Of a stretch of 64,000 bases of DNA, positions 40,951-51,297 are shown piece after piece. Origin of the DNA: Sporothrix humicola (Eukaryota; Ascomycota; Sordariomycetes; Ophiostomatales; Ophiostomataceae); NCBI GenBank assembly GCA_021396245.1, contig WNYE01000004.1, forward strand, positions 1 to 64,000, given 5' to 3'. Every line of letters begins with the position of its first letter. Position 1 is the first letter of the stretch. The notes below the pieces were generated by a model. That model did no database searches, was not told the DNA's origin, and was given only the letters and a program-made list of their open reading frames with translations. The translations under genes were made by a program, and so were the position numbers.

Positions 40951-43581
40951 TCACGCCGGCCCCACGTCTTGCGCGACTTCCCTCCGGATCTGGATGCCCG
41001 GCCCCGTCGGCAATTCCCAGCCAATGGCCGCGGCCTCGGCCGTCGACGGCCGGTTCGCCTCGATGGAGGTGATTGTACCTTGCCTCAGGCCCAGATAGGC
41101 GTCCCGGTCAATGGCCAGCGGGTCCGTCGGGTGGAGGGGCGAGGGCATTGGGGGAGCAATGGCCGGGGCGGCGAGGGCTGCCGTCGGCGAGCGCGGCGAT
41201 CTGACCGTACTAATCCCCCTTAAAGGAGCCCCCGCCGAACTGCTCCTCGCCTTTCGTTCAATGGCGCCCGCACCAATACTCCCCGACGTGCCGGCCACAC
41301 CAATGCCGGCATTGACGGCCGTGCTGACACCGTCGGCGACGGCGGCGGCCATGCGGCGGAGGTGGGAGTAGCTGTACGACCGGGGTGGCGTCGGCGAGGG
41401 AGATTGCGAACGGGAACGGGACCGAGATTGACCATCGGAATGACTGTCCGTCACCTTCTTTGGACTGCTCTCCTTGGTCTCGTCGCTGTTGCGGCTGCTG
41501 GTGCGGTCGCTGACGACGAGGCTGCTGCTGTTGCGGCTGGCGTCGTCTTCGTCGTCGGAGAGGAAAAAGGTGGCGCCGGACTTGTTGCGGTGGTGTCGGT
41601 CTCCAGGGGTTGCTGCTACTGTTGTCTTTGGGTCGACTGTCAACCGCAGCTGTCTTGCCGCATGGCCCAAAGTGTCTGTGCTGCTGCTGTTGCGGATGGG
41701 GAGGATGATGGAGTCATTGCTCTTGTCACCCGACGTCCGTCCCGACGAGGCGAGTTCCGAGACGAGTTCTCTCAGCGAGCGGTGCGACGATGTCGTTGGT
41801 AGGGTGATCGGCATCAGCGTGGTTGGCGACGCAGCAGCCGCCACGGCCGTCGCAATGGCCTGCTTTTCGGCGTCTTTGTTCTTGTTTTGGACTGCCGGCG
41901 CCTGCCTCTGGTAGGTCTGCGACTGGTAGTAGTCGCGGCCGGCCCACTGCATGTAGCGGTCCAGATCGCTGTCGCTGTCCATGGGGTCTGGGTCGCTGGC
42001 GGTGGAGGCGGTGCGTGGGCGGCGGTTGCGGGCGGAGCGGAGGGTGTTGCGGTTGCGGTTGCGGTTGACACTCCGGCCGCGCCGTCCGTCGTCACTATCG
42101 CTGTCCAGCGACGACGTACTCCGCAGATGACTGGTGGTGGTAAAGCTCAGGCCGATCTTGTCGGCCGATGTGGTGTTGCTTGACGTTGTCTTTAGGCCGG
42201 CCGGGACAATGGTGCGCGGCTGCATGGTGGGCTGGAACTGCTGGTGAAAGTGGTTGTAGTAGGAGGCGGGACGGGGCGGGCGGGCTGGACGAGTTGGCCT
42301 CGGCGGCCTTGGAGGGATGATCATTGTGCGGCTGTGCCGGTGTTCGGGGTCGACGTCAATGCTGCCCTGCTGCTTGTCATTGTTTGCATCCCTCCCGACG
42401 GCCTTTAAGTTGTACCCGCCAAAGGCGTGGTCGAGGTCGTGGCCGAAGCCGGTGTAGCCGCCCAGGCTGTTGGCATAGGCATTGAGGTAGGCAGACTGGC
42501 GGTGGTGGCTGGACGTGCGGTACATGTTCCGGGGGGTGTTGCTGTGATCGTTGTTGTTGTTGTTGTTATTGTTTGTGTTGTTGGACTGGTAGTGGTGGCG
42601 CAAGGGCCCCGGCAAGAGATGGAAAAAGACGGGCCGCAGGGTGGGCAGCGACGAACACACAATAGCGCAACACAGCTCCCCGATCGACCAGCACGCGGCG
42701 GCCACGTTGGCATACGTGTCGTCGCCGTTGAGATTCAGAAAAGTGATGCGGATGACGGAGATGGTGCAGGTGAAGAAGCCCAGCCCGAAGATGCCGATTA
42801 GAGAAAGACGCTGGGAGCGTGGCAGGTTGAGACGCCAAAGGACCGGGATGGGCAGGGCAAAGATCAGGATGTCGGTGGCAATGTTCCCGGCCGCATTGAC
42901 GTACCACTGCGGCAGGTCGGCGACGCAGTGCGCATTGGTCACGGACTTGTCCCAGAACGCGCGGATCGGGCGGCAGGCAAAGACAGACACAAGCACAAGG
43001 GCGGTGCTCCAGAGGCCGATCAGCACGAGACACACCAGCGTGATCTTGCGCATCTTGACGGCAAACACGCGGAGGTACTGCAGGAGGATGGCTGTTTTTA
43101 CTGTGCCCAGGCAGGCATAGTAGAACACGATCGACAGGTAAAAGTACATGTTGTACGTGGTGATTTGTTCTGCCGTCAACGTCCACATATGCCGCCCCAG
43201 GCCCTGGGTGGTCATGAGCAGCATCGTGGCGCCGTCGACGGCGGCCAGCACGAGAGCCGCCAGCATCGTCCAGTCGTCGGCGCCGACAGCGCGGCCGCTG
43301 AGATAGTGCCGCGTATAAAATCGCAGGAGAACAACGGCTGTGGTAAAGGGCAGGATAAACGAAATGACGCCGACAATGACGCTGCGGCGACTGTCATTTG
43401 GACGGTGGCCCGCATGGCCGCCATGGTCGCCATGGCCGCGAGAGGATGTGGGTGTGGGAGAGGACGAGAGTGTGGAGGAAGTAAAGTCGGTGGTCGAAGT
43501 AGGATCTAGATCGGTTGTTAAGGACGTCAACGTGGCCAGTGTCGACGCCACGACAGACGCGGCCGTGGATGTGATGGACAT
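40951..43581 (-). CDS. seven-helix rhodopsin-like integral membrane protein (PTH11/SAT4 type)
   Basis: A single exon of 876 residues. A Ser/Thr-rich N-terminal part (1-65, with a GHGDHGGHAGH histidine patch) precedes seven hydrophobic segments at about 68-88, 103-123, 145-170, 180-203, 228-249, 259-282 and 290-314. Family marks are RFYTRHYLSGRAVGADDW between helices 1 and 2 and CRPIRAFWD after helix 4. The last 560 residues form a long cytosolic, low-complexity tail: an Asn run at 334-344, Pro/Arg-rich PPRPPRPTRPARPPRP, and many RS and RNRN stretches suited to phosphorylation. This group is widespread in filamentous fungi and includes the putative GPCR PTH11, but most members are uncharacterised. 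No CFEM domain was seen, and ligand and G-protein coupling are unknown. Confidence 0.85.
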   Translation of the reverse strand: MSITSTAASVVASTLATLTSLTTDLDPTSTTDFTSSTLSSSPTPTSSRGHGDHGGHAGHRPNDSRRSVIVGVISFILPFTTAVVLLRFYTRHYLSGRAVGADDWTMLAALVLAAVDGATMLLMTTQGLGRHMWTLTAEQITTYNMYFYLSIVFYYACLGTVKTAILLQYLRVFAVKMRKITLVCLVLIGLWSTALVLVSVFACRPIRAFWDKSVTNAHCVADLPQWYVNAAGNIATDILIFALPIPVLWRLNLPRSQRLSLIGIFGLGFFTCTISVIRITFLNLNGDDTYANVAAACWSIGELCCAIVCSSLPTLRPVFFHLLPGPLRHHYQSNNTNNNNNNNNDHSNTPRNMYRTSSHHRQSAYLNAYANSLGGYTGFGHDLDHAFGGYNLKAVGRDANNDKQQGSIDVDPEHRHSRTMIIPPRPPRPTRPARPPRPASYYNHFHQQFQPTMQPRTIVPAGLKTTSSNTTSADKIGLSFTTTSHLRSTSSLDSDSDDGRRGRSVNRNRNRNTLRSARNRRPRTASTASDPDPMDSDSDLDRYMQWAGRDYYQSQTYQRQAPAVQNKNKDAEKQAIATAVAAAASPTTLMPITLPTTSSHRSLRELVSELASSGRTSGDKSNDSIILPIRNSSSTDTLGHAARQLRLTVDPKTTVAATPGDRHHRNKSGATFFLSDDEDDASRNSSSLVVSDRTSSRNSDETKESSPKKVTDSHSDGQSRSRSRSQSPSPTPPRSYSYSHLRRMAAAVADGVSTAVNAGIGVAGTSGSIGAGAIERKARSSSAGAPLRGISTVRSPRSPTAALAAPAIAPPMPSPLHPTDPLAIDRDAYLGLRQGTITSIEANRPSTAEAAAIGWELPTGPGIQIRREVAQDVGPA

Positions 43582-44094
43582 ATTGACGACGAGATAATGA
43601 AGATGATTGAAGGCTGATGATGGCGATGGCGATGACAGAAATCAGAGCATCACAAGGTGCTCGGCGGTTCACATTGTGCTATGTGGCAGCGGTCATCGAA
43701 GTGTCATCGTTGTATGTCTCATGAAGTGTGTATTGTCTTTATATTGCGAGGGCTGTTTGATGAAAGTCACTATGTTGGTGATATCGGATTGTCGACAGAA
43801 GAGGGTTGGGTAAGATGGACCAAAGAATGGTTGAAGATGGAAATCTTCATGTTACCAGGGAAGAAGAGACGAGAGCAGCAGATCTCCGCTTCATTCTGGC
43901 TTCTTTTCTTTCTCTTTCTTCCATCGTTTTTTCTCTCTCCCCCTTCTCCTCTTCTGCATCGCCTCCCCTCTCTTCATTTTCTCATTTCTCATTCTCGCTT
44001 CCGTCCCGGATAGACAAGCGGGATCTCCATTGAGGGATTATATTAATGAGGAGGGAAAGGGGAGAAGAGACAAGTAGAACAGGAAGAAGATACA
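43582..44094. other. upstream region of the seven-helix gene
   Basis: About 0.5 kb with no recognisable gene. A strongly pyrimidine-rich + strand stretch lies at 43900-44010, just before the small candidate frame at 44095. Confidence 0.4.
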
Positions 44095-44322
44095 ATGGCA
44101 AAAGCCAGCGTCTTCACCATGAAACGCGTGTTCTTTGCCATGTTGGCCATGGCCGTCGACGAAAAACCACTTTACGCGGACGCGGCAGACAAAGAAACGG
44201 AGGCTGTCAAACAATATCAGTTGCATTCTTCCTTTCTCGTCTCTGTCTCTCGTCTGTTTTATACCGCTATATTGCCGTGTATTGTCTGCTATTTTGCCCT
44301 CTTGCTATTATCCTTGGAATGA
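44095..44322 (+). CDS. candidate small ORF, 75 residues, doubtful
   Basis: ATG 44095 has an acceptable context (ATACAATGG). The first 40 codons have mostly C or G third bases (GCC AGC GTC TTC ACC), unlike the AT-rich surroundings. The later codons lose this bias and encode a hydrophobic tail (VSRLFYTAILPCIVCYFALL), possibly a membrane helix or simply non-coding T-rich DNA. An intron starting near 44220 could change the end. I recognise no family. It may be a small gene, the remnant of one, or chance. Confidence 0.22.
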   Translation: MAKASVFTMKRVFFAMLAMAVDEKPLYADAADKETEAVKQYQLHSSFLVSVSRLFYTAILPCIVCYFALLLLSLE

Positions 44323-45912
44323 GATAAATAGAGACAACACCCACTCGAGGCAGCTTGGACACCTGTACCTCAGCGTTGACAAACTCTGATGAGATCGCAG
44401 CCTTACCATACCAGTAAGACATCTGCATCGTGGCCTACTGACGATGAAAGCCTGTACATTTATTTTTTTTCTGCACCTGTCCGCTCAGATCATCTTCACT
44501 CAATCTGGAACCGACACTGCTTCTCGAAGAAGGCATCTTGTCAATCATATCAAAAACAGTCGATGTAAACTCCCCATCAGGCCTTCTCTTGTCTCTTCTA
44601 ATCCTGTTTTTTTGTTCTTTCCTTTTCTTCCACGCATTGACGCTCAAACGAGAACTGTGATCGATCGACACAGAAAAGGGTCAACGGAAGCGAGAGAAGA
44701 GTTGTCTTTTACATTTTGCCTTTCCAGTCATTCTATCCCGCTGTTCTTTTCTCTTCTCTTCCGTTTCTCTGTATTTAGCCGACATGGAATGACGGACAGT
44801 TTGTGGGCCACGGTCCATTTTGGCAGTTTTCTGTATACCCTGCACTGCATCGAAAAGGGCCGACAAGAAGAAAAGAAAGTATTAAGAAAAAAAGAAAGAA
44901 AGAAAAAAGCATTGGCAGAAGAATATGGACTACCAAACGCAGCCTCGCCGGCATATTCCATTAAGCGTCTGTTGGTTTGGTACGGAGTACGGAATATTCG
45001 CAATCTGGATGCATAACCAGGTTTTTTGCTGCAAGTCCCGTGATGCAGCTTCATTGATCTCTGCGTTCCTTCATGTCACGGTATTGTGTCACAAAATACG
45101 GACAGATAATTATGGCTTCTTATCTGCCTTTGTCCAAATGCAACCGTTTCGACGATCGATCTGCATGACCTTAAAGGCACACTCCAGCCAGAGTGGGCGA
45201 GAACAAATATGCGTAAAATACTCATTTACGAGAGATACACTCCGTTCAAAGTCGGTCCTCAAAAGTCAAGCTTTCCTTAGCTCGAGTCTGGATGCAGTGC
45301 CGTGCAGATGTGCAACTGCATGTCATTCACCCAATCGCCGGTCTTGGCGTTATCTTTGGGGTGACAACAAGAAACGGTGTGGTCCTGTTGCTTTTGTTTG
45401 GTCAACTGACTGCAATTGAAATGGGGGTCGATTGTCCTCTTTTCCATCCGAATCTGTTCATTTCTCTACTTTACAATTTCCCCATTTCCCCATTTCCCCT
45501 CTCCTTTTCAGTGTCTCGTGCACTTTCTTTCTCGTGTTTCTCGCCGTCTCTCCCAAATAGTGGATATCTGACGTAGGGTTGAGAGGCACGAGGATCGCCC
45601 TCATCTTCAACTAGTGGGCTTTTCCGTGACGAGTCTTGCTTTGCAAAGACAAAAAGATGCCGAATATGCGGGTGCAAGAGGCAAGGAAAACACAACGTAC
45701 ATACGTAGTCGTAAAATCTGGGGTACATGGACATGGACCTAAATAAAAGAGTCGGCGGCGCCATCATCCATCGCCCGTTGGAAAAAAGTCTTGGCATCCG
45801 GGAGTTGCTTTCCTTCCCCAGACTCGCCAAGACAAGGCTTATGCTGGACTTACATCGTTCCCTTTACTTGTTGTTTAACTAATCATTTCTATTTCAACCC
45901 CATCCGTTCACC
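44323..45912. other. intergenic region
   Basis: About 1.6 kb with no gene recognised. It contains TACGGAGTA at 44981-44989, the reverse complement of the 9-mer at 24919. The stretch before 45913 is the promoter of the small PPxY gene. Confidence 0.4.
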
Positions 45913-46470
45913 ATGACCTCCCACTTTCTGGCCATCCAAGAGGACGAGTATGACGATGACCCGCCACCATCGTACAGCAGCATTGGGCCCGGACCGGTGT
46001 CGTTTCGAGAGTGTATCCGTACTAGCCAAAGAGGCCTACATCAGAGCTACGGAAGCAGTCAAAACCACATCTCGCAGAGTCGGTTGATTGTCCGTGATAC
46101 GGAAAGGAGACGGTCTTTTGGCATTGGCGGCGCAGGGAATATTCGTACGTCCCCTTCCGGATATTTCATTTGTGGGTTAAGTGCTGACAAGACAGGCACA
46201 ACAAAAGAGTCGGGAGTTGTCGTCTACTCGACACCAGCTCTGTTGGTACCAATACAGCCTTCATTACTACAGCCTCCAGGAGAAGAAAGGGCGGTAATAG
46301 AAATACCCGAGTCCAGCCAACAACTGCATAATGACAACGAACGCCGTGGAAGTACTTCGGCAGCCAACGATCTACGAGACAGGCTGGTCGATGGTGTCAA
46401 GACAATAATTACAAATGTTGGGCACGCGGTGGCAGGAAGTGGACATGGTCATGATGGTCACGGTAGTTGA
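45913..46470 (+). CDS. small hypothetical protein with a PPxY motif
   Basis: ATG 45913 lies in a good context (TTCACCATGACC). Reading straight through gives 185 residues. A likely 51-nt intron, 46145-46195 (GTACGT, branch CTGAC, GACAG), has no stop and keeps the frame; splicing gives exons 45913-46144 and 46196-46470 and 168 residues. The N terminus is acidic (QEDEYDDD) and runs straight into PPPSY, a PPxY motif (P18-Y21) of the kind bound by WW domains of Rsp5/Nedd4 ubiquitin ligases. The rest is polar with no recognised domain; the end is Gly/His-rich. It converges on the MOSC gene with only 95 bp between stops. A Rsp5 adaptor or substrate role is inference. Confidence 0.55.
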   Translation: MTSHFLAIQEDEYDDDPPPSYSSIGPGPVSFRECIRTSQRGLHQSYGSSQNHISQSRLIVRDTERRRSFGIGGAGNIRTSPSGYFICGLSADKTGTTKESGVVVYSTPALLVPIQPSLLQPPGEERAVIEIPESSQQLHNDNERRGSTSAANDLRDRLVDGVKTIITNVGHAVAGSGHGHDGHGS

Positions 46471-46565
46471 CAGTGTTTTATTGGCAAATAATACGATGCA
46501 ATGAATTCAAGGTCGCTATGCTGGTGAACTGAAACAGATGATGCTATGTACTTTTCTCTCCCCAC

Positions 46566-47941
46566 TCACAAGTCAGGCCAGTCCCAGATTGTCCGCTCCG
46601 TGTTTCGCCGCGTCACGGCCACCTCGTCGCCGACGGCAATCTTGACGACCTCCTCCTCGTCCTCGTCGTATCCTCCATCACTGCCCCGCTGGTCCAAAAA
46701 CGCGTACCGCCCAAACACGGGCGAGTATTTCGTGCCCGGGTCCACCCGCCGGTCCTTGCACAGCCGGCCCAGTAGCTCGCCCATTTCGCCCGACGCGCGG
46801 GCGCCCGTCTTGTAGTCGACGTTGAGGGAGGTGCAGCGGGCGCAGTTGGAGGTGAGGAGGAGGCGGACGCTGTCGGGGGCCGGGCCCGAAGGGGTCCGGG
46901 CGCCGTCGGAGGAGGGACTACTCGCCCGCGAGGTCAACGAAGGCACTTCCGACGCTGACGCGCCGGATGCACCCGGTCTGAACGTCAACTCCCCCCAGTA
47001 GTCCTCGGCCCACTCCTCCTCGCCTTCCCCATCCACCACAATGTTCGGCCGGAACTTGTACATGGGCACGTCGTTCTCGGCCATGCGCGCCTTGACGTTG
47101 CGCAGCGAGGACTCGGCCGTCACCAGGAGCGGCGCGCAGTCCGTAAACGTGAGCCACGGTGTTTCTTCCGGCGGCTTTTTGAGGCCGATCGCTGTCAGCA
47201 GGGCGGTCCACACGCCCACGAGGAGGGAGATGATTGATGACAGCAGCGACTGCGTCTGCGCCGACTTCGTCGGCTTGACTCGTACGCCCTTGCGCAGCGT
47301 CTCCCCCAGGACCGGCCGCTGCCCGTCGCCAATGTACACAAGCACCACGTCAAACCCAAAGCACGCGCTGAACCACGCGTCGTACTTGTCGCCCATCCGG
47401 TAGCCCTGCGCGTGGCTGCCGTGGAGGTCGACTTTCAGGGGAGAGAGAGAACTCAAAGACGGCTCGAGAGGGATGCGCAGAGGTGGGTGCTGCACGGGCG
47501 ACATGATGATGCGGTTCTTTTCGGCGCCGGCGCGGTCGACGGGAGGTGACGTGGAGGGCGGGGGCGGGTGGTAGTGGACGGTGACGGAGGGGCCCGCGGC
47601 GCCATCTTTGTCGGCCTTCTCTGTCTTGGCCCGGCCGTTGGCCGAGCTCTTTTCGCCTCTGTTGTCCGCTCCGCCGGCTGCGCCGGCTTCGCTCATTTCT
47701 TGCGAAAACAGCGCGCACTCGGGAAACGACGACAGCTGCATCTTTTGCAGCTTGCCCGACTTGCTTCTCTTCGTCGTCAACAGCATGAAATTGCGGTCGT
47801 ACTTGACGCCCTGGGCGCTGAGCTTGGCCGCCGGCAGCGCAATCCCGCGGAGGCCCTTGACGGGGTAGACGTAGATCTAGGTGGGTGAGCGAGGATAATG
47901 GTAAATGATTCGGGAGATGTACTTACTCCTGTGACCTTCAT
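46566..47941 (-). CDS. MOSC-domain protein (mARC/YcbX-like)
   Basis: Two exons: 47927-47941, only 15 nt coding MKVTG, and 46566-47876. They are split by a 50-nt intron (GTAAGT, CACCTAG) and give 441 residues. Splicing creates the MOSC N-terminal barrel signature MKVTGIYVYPVKGLRGI. A 70-residue low-complexity insert (about 65-135) separates it from SHAQGYRMGDKYDAWFS. A hydrophobic stretch at 215-237 (LLSSIISLLVGVWTALLTAI) looks like a membrane helix inside the protein. The MOSC part has FRPNIVVDG (280-288) and NCARCTSLNV with Cys350 and Cys353, candidates for the molybdenum-cofactor ligand. Known relatives reduce N-hydroxylated compounds or carry the sulfurated cofactor; this protein's substrate is unknown, and the inserted helix suggests membrane attachment. 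Confidence 0.88.
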
Positions 47942-49214
47942 GGTGATGGTTGTTGTGTTGAGAATTGAGTTGTGAAGAGTTGGTTGAGTGTTGAGTGACG
48001 TCCGTTGGACCGAGATTGTAGCTGGTGAAGATGGAGTTGGAGTTGATTGATGATGAAAAGAAGTCGATGTTAGTAGGTAGGGACGGCAAGATATAAATAC
48101 ACGTCTGCGACGTCGTCTCTTGATGCCAGCAATGTGCAAATCGACGTTGCAATTGATGGATGCGGTCAATTGACGATGCTTTCGATGATTTGGAGGGAAC
48201 AATGTAAATGTGAACAATGCAGCCGATCCCGCACAAACGGCGATCTTTACATTCCTGTCGGCCGGAATCGTTGGCTGCTGAGCTAGTTGGTGCGAAAAAG
48301 TGCGCCAAAGGTGAGGAGAGAAGAGGCCAAGACGCGAAGGTGAGGAATGTGAGCCGACTCAAAGTGAGGGGAAGATCAATTCTCAATTGCTGGTTGTCGG
48401 AAGCGAAAGAAGAAAATTTTAGAGGGTCCTTTCAGAATGCGGATGCCCCAGGTTTTAACGTCTTTTTTGGGACGCCGAACAGCGACCAAAGTGGTATCTC
48501 CTTGCAAAATGCAAAAGGAAAGGAGATGGCTGCTTGGCAATGATGCGGTGAGGGGAATTTTGGGAATTCTGATGAATTTTGGTACGGGACGGCCGATGTC
48601 AAAGTTTAGCCCGCTCCAGAAAATGGGAAGGATTTCTGTGTCAAAACAAGGGCGCGGACCGATACCGATAAACGGCAGGGGTTGATGTCACCGTCGATGT
48701 CCAGATAGGATGTCCACGATAGCATGAGATGCATATCGGCCGAGTCATCATTGTCAAAAGTATCGAAAGTATCCAAGAAAAGTGCAAGATCCAAATATTG
48801 TAATTGTTTTTCATTGAACAGGTAAAATTATGAATATACTTTGTACAGGTAGCGTCCCACCGAGATGCCCAGCATCTTCAGAGGAAAGCCCTTTTTCAAA
48901 AGCAGAAGCAAAAGATATAAGCCAGAAAGAAAAGAACAGAGCGGTATCGCCTCGAGGGGTAAGTAACAGTTAAACCAAAAAAGAGTCAAGAACACCGCCC
49001 AAGAGACTTGTACAAAGGAGAAGAGCCGCAAGAAAATCAAACCAAAAATATGCTGGCCATGAGGGCATGAACAAGAGAGTATAGGACAAGAGTATTGTTG
49101 TTAATAGACAAAGGAAATTATCGTGAGATGTTGTGTTGAGTTGAATCGTTTTATAATGTTTTTGTTGTTTTCGTTTTCTATCGTCGGTCGCCAACGGTAG
49201 ACTGTAGGCTTCAC
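47942..49214. other. intergenic region
   Basis: About 1.3 kb between two leftward genes. It holds the MOSC promoter and leader (47942 to about 48450, pyrimidine-rich on the - strand in part) and the 3' region of the WSC gene (AT-rich to 49214). No gene was recognised. Confidence 0.45.
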
Positions 49215-51297
49215 CTACAGGAGGACAAACGCCACCGTCAGGGCAATAAGCGACAAGTACCACTCCTTGCCCAGCAGCGACACCTGCTCAAACGCCGGTG
49301 CGCCCGCCGCTGTCACGACCGCCGAGGGCAGTGCGCTGCCGGTGGGGACGTACGACGTGACGCTGGGGCTGACGGGCTTGGCCGTCGTCAGGAGCGTGGT
49401 GTTGCTGTAGGGACCGTTCTGGTTGTTGTTCTTGGACGTGTAGACGGGCTGCGGCGTCGTGTAAACAGGCTGCGTGGTCGGGGCTGTAGTCAGGGGCACA
49501 ACTGTGATTAGTACTTCTTCCGTAACGGTTTCAGAGTAGTCGCTGTCATAGCCGGGGACGTAGTTGGAGGCGGGAGGTGGAGGTGCTTGAGAGGGTTCGG
49601 AAGCTGGAGTTGATGCTGGTGCGGAAGTAGGAGCAGAAGCTGATGTAGGAGCGGAAGTAGGAGCGGAAGTAGGCTCTGCCACCTCGTCCGACGAAAGGGA
49701 TTCGCAGCTGGACGAGGAAGAGGGCGAAGCGTACGAAGACGTGGCGTTGATGCTGAGAGAGGAAGAAGGTGTTGCGGGAATGAATGGAGCAGAAGAAGAC
49801 GTCGTGTTGAGGTAAGGCGCCACGGGAGACGAGTAACTGCTCGTCAGAGGAGTAGAGGAGGAGAGAGATGAGGAGAGAGTAGAGAGAGAGGAAGAAGAGA
49901 GAGAAGGTGAGGAAGATGGAGCGGGAGAAGAGACGGGTGCGGAGACGGGTGCGGATGAGCCGGGGACGGCATTGTTAGTGTGAGCGCCACCGTTGCCCTG
50001 ACCTTCACCTTGACCCTGACCGGCACCAACACCGGAGCCAGAGTCAGACGGGGTGCTAGTCACGGCGGGCGGGCTGCTGAGGACAGAGGAGCTACTGGGT
50101 TCGAGGTAGTCGCTAGAAAGCGAAGAGCAGGAGGACTCTGAGGATGCGGAAGAGGATGAAGGATAGGACACCGAGATGGGGCTCGGCAGAGAGACGGGCG
50201 GGATAGATGTAGACACGGAAATAGGGCTCGGCAAGGAGACGGGCGGGATAGAAGTGGAGGACGAGACCGAGATGGGACTCGGTAGTGATACGGGTGGTAT
50301 GGAAGAGCCAGAGGATGCTGATGAAGGATCTGATGCTGTTGCTTGGGCTGAGTGTATGGTCACGGTGCTGGATTCTTGCATGGTGATCGTGCTGAGGATG
50401 GTGCTGGTCGTGATGCATTGTCCGTTTTGGTTAGTCTCACCTCCGCTGCAGGAAACGGTCTCGACGACCTCGACCGTCGACGTCACCACAGTAAGCGGGC
50501 CGTGCACAATCGAGCTGCTGTGCGCGTGGCTCTTGGTGCAGCTGCAGTCAATCGTCGAAATGAACACAATGGTCGAGTCGACCGTCTGCGTAGACTGGGG
50601 CGCGGCGTGGATGGCCGAGCCGGACACCGCCGACGTGCCCGTGACGGTAACCGACGTGCCGTCAGTGGGCGACGAGCCGCCACTCGGTGTGTTGTCTGGA
50701 ATGCTGTTGGAGTCGCTAGTGGTGGCAGTGGTGGCAGTGGTGGTCGTAGTCGGGGCAGTAGAGCTGGCACCACCACCCGTTGAGTCGCTGATCTCGTAGA
50801 GGTTGTAGAGGAACTGGAATGTGGCGCTATCTTCGCCGCCACATGTCTGGTCCTGGTTGGGCGACGCGCACTTAAAGCTGCACGCGGACGCGTCGAACGT
50901 CTTGGAGATGGTCGGTTTCGTCTTGGAGCAAGCGCAGAACCTGGAGGTGTTAGGTGAGTGTTCCCAAGGTTGAGTGAAAGCAAAGCAGGCAAACCAAGCA
51001 AACTCAAAGTGGAAGACACAAAAGAGACAAGTAAAAGACAAGCAAAAAAAGCATTGGTAAATATCAGTAAAGTCAAGACGGGAAAACTCACTGTTGGCTC
51101 ACGCCGTAGTAGGTGTAGCCACCGTTGGAGCAAGTTGTCTTGCACGAATCTGGGCTGTTCTCAGTAACAGACGTCATCGACGGGAATGTCGAGCTGACCG
51201 ACACGCAGCCAAGGTCGTTGTCGGCAAAGACACCACGAGGGATGCTCAGGAGAGCAGTGGCAGTCGCCACCGTGACGAGAGAGCGGCAAGAGGCCAT
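49215..51297 (-). CDS. WSC-domain, Ser/Thr-rich, probably GPI-anchored cell-surface protein
   Basis: Two exons, 51092-51297 and 49215-50940, with a 151-nt intron 50941-51091 (GTGAGT, CTCCAG), give 643 residues. The signal peptide is 1-25 (ending GVFA). A WSC-type cysteine domain follows (about 28-115: GCVS, SCKTTCSNGGYTYYGVSQ, QFCACSK, SCSFKCASPNQDQTCGG); the intron falls inside it. From 120 onward the protein is Ser/Thr/Pro-rich and mucin-like. It includes three copies of a SIPPVSLPSPISVS repeat (encoded around 50160-50310) and SAPT repeats (near 49615-49680). The C terminus is hydrophobic to the last residue (WYLSLIALTVAFVLL), as in GPI signals, and no cytosolic tail follows. That separates it from classical Wsc1 stress sensors, which have a transmembrane helix plus tail. 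Carbohydrate binding in the cell wall is likely. Confidence 0.85.
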
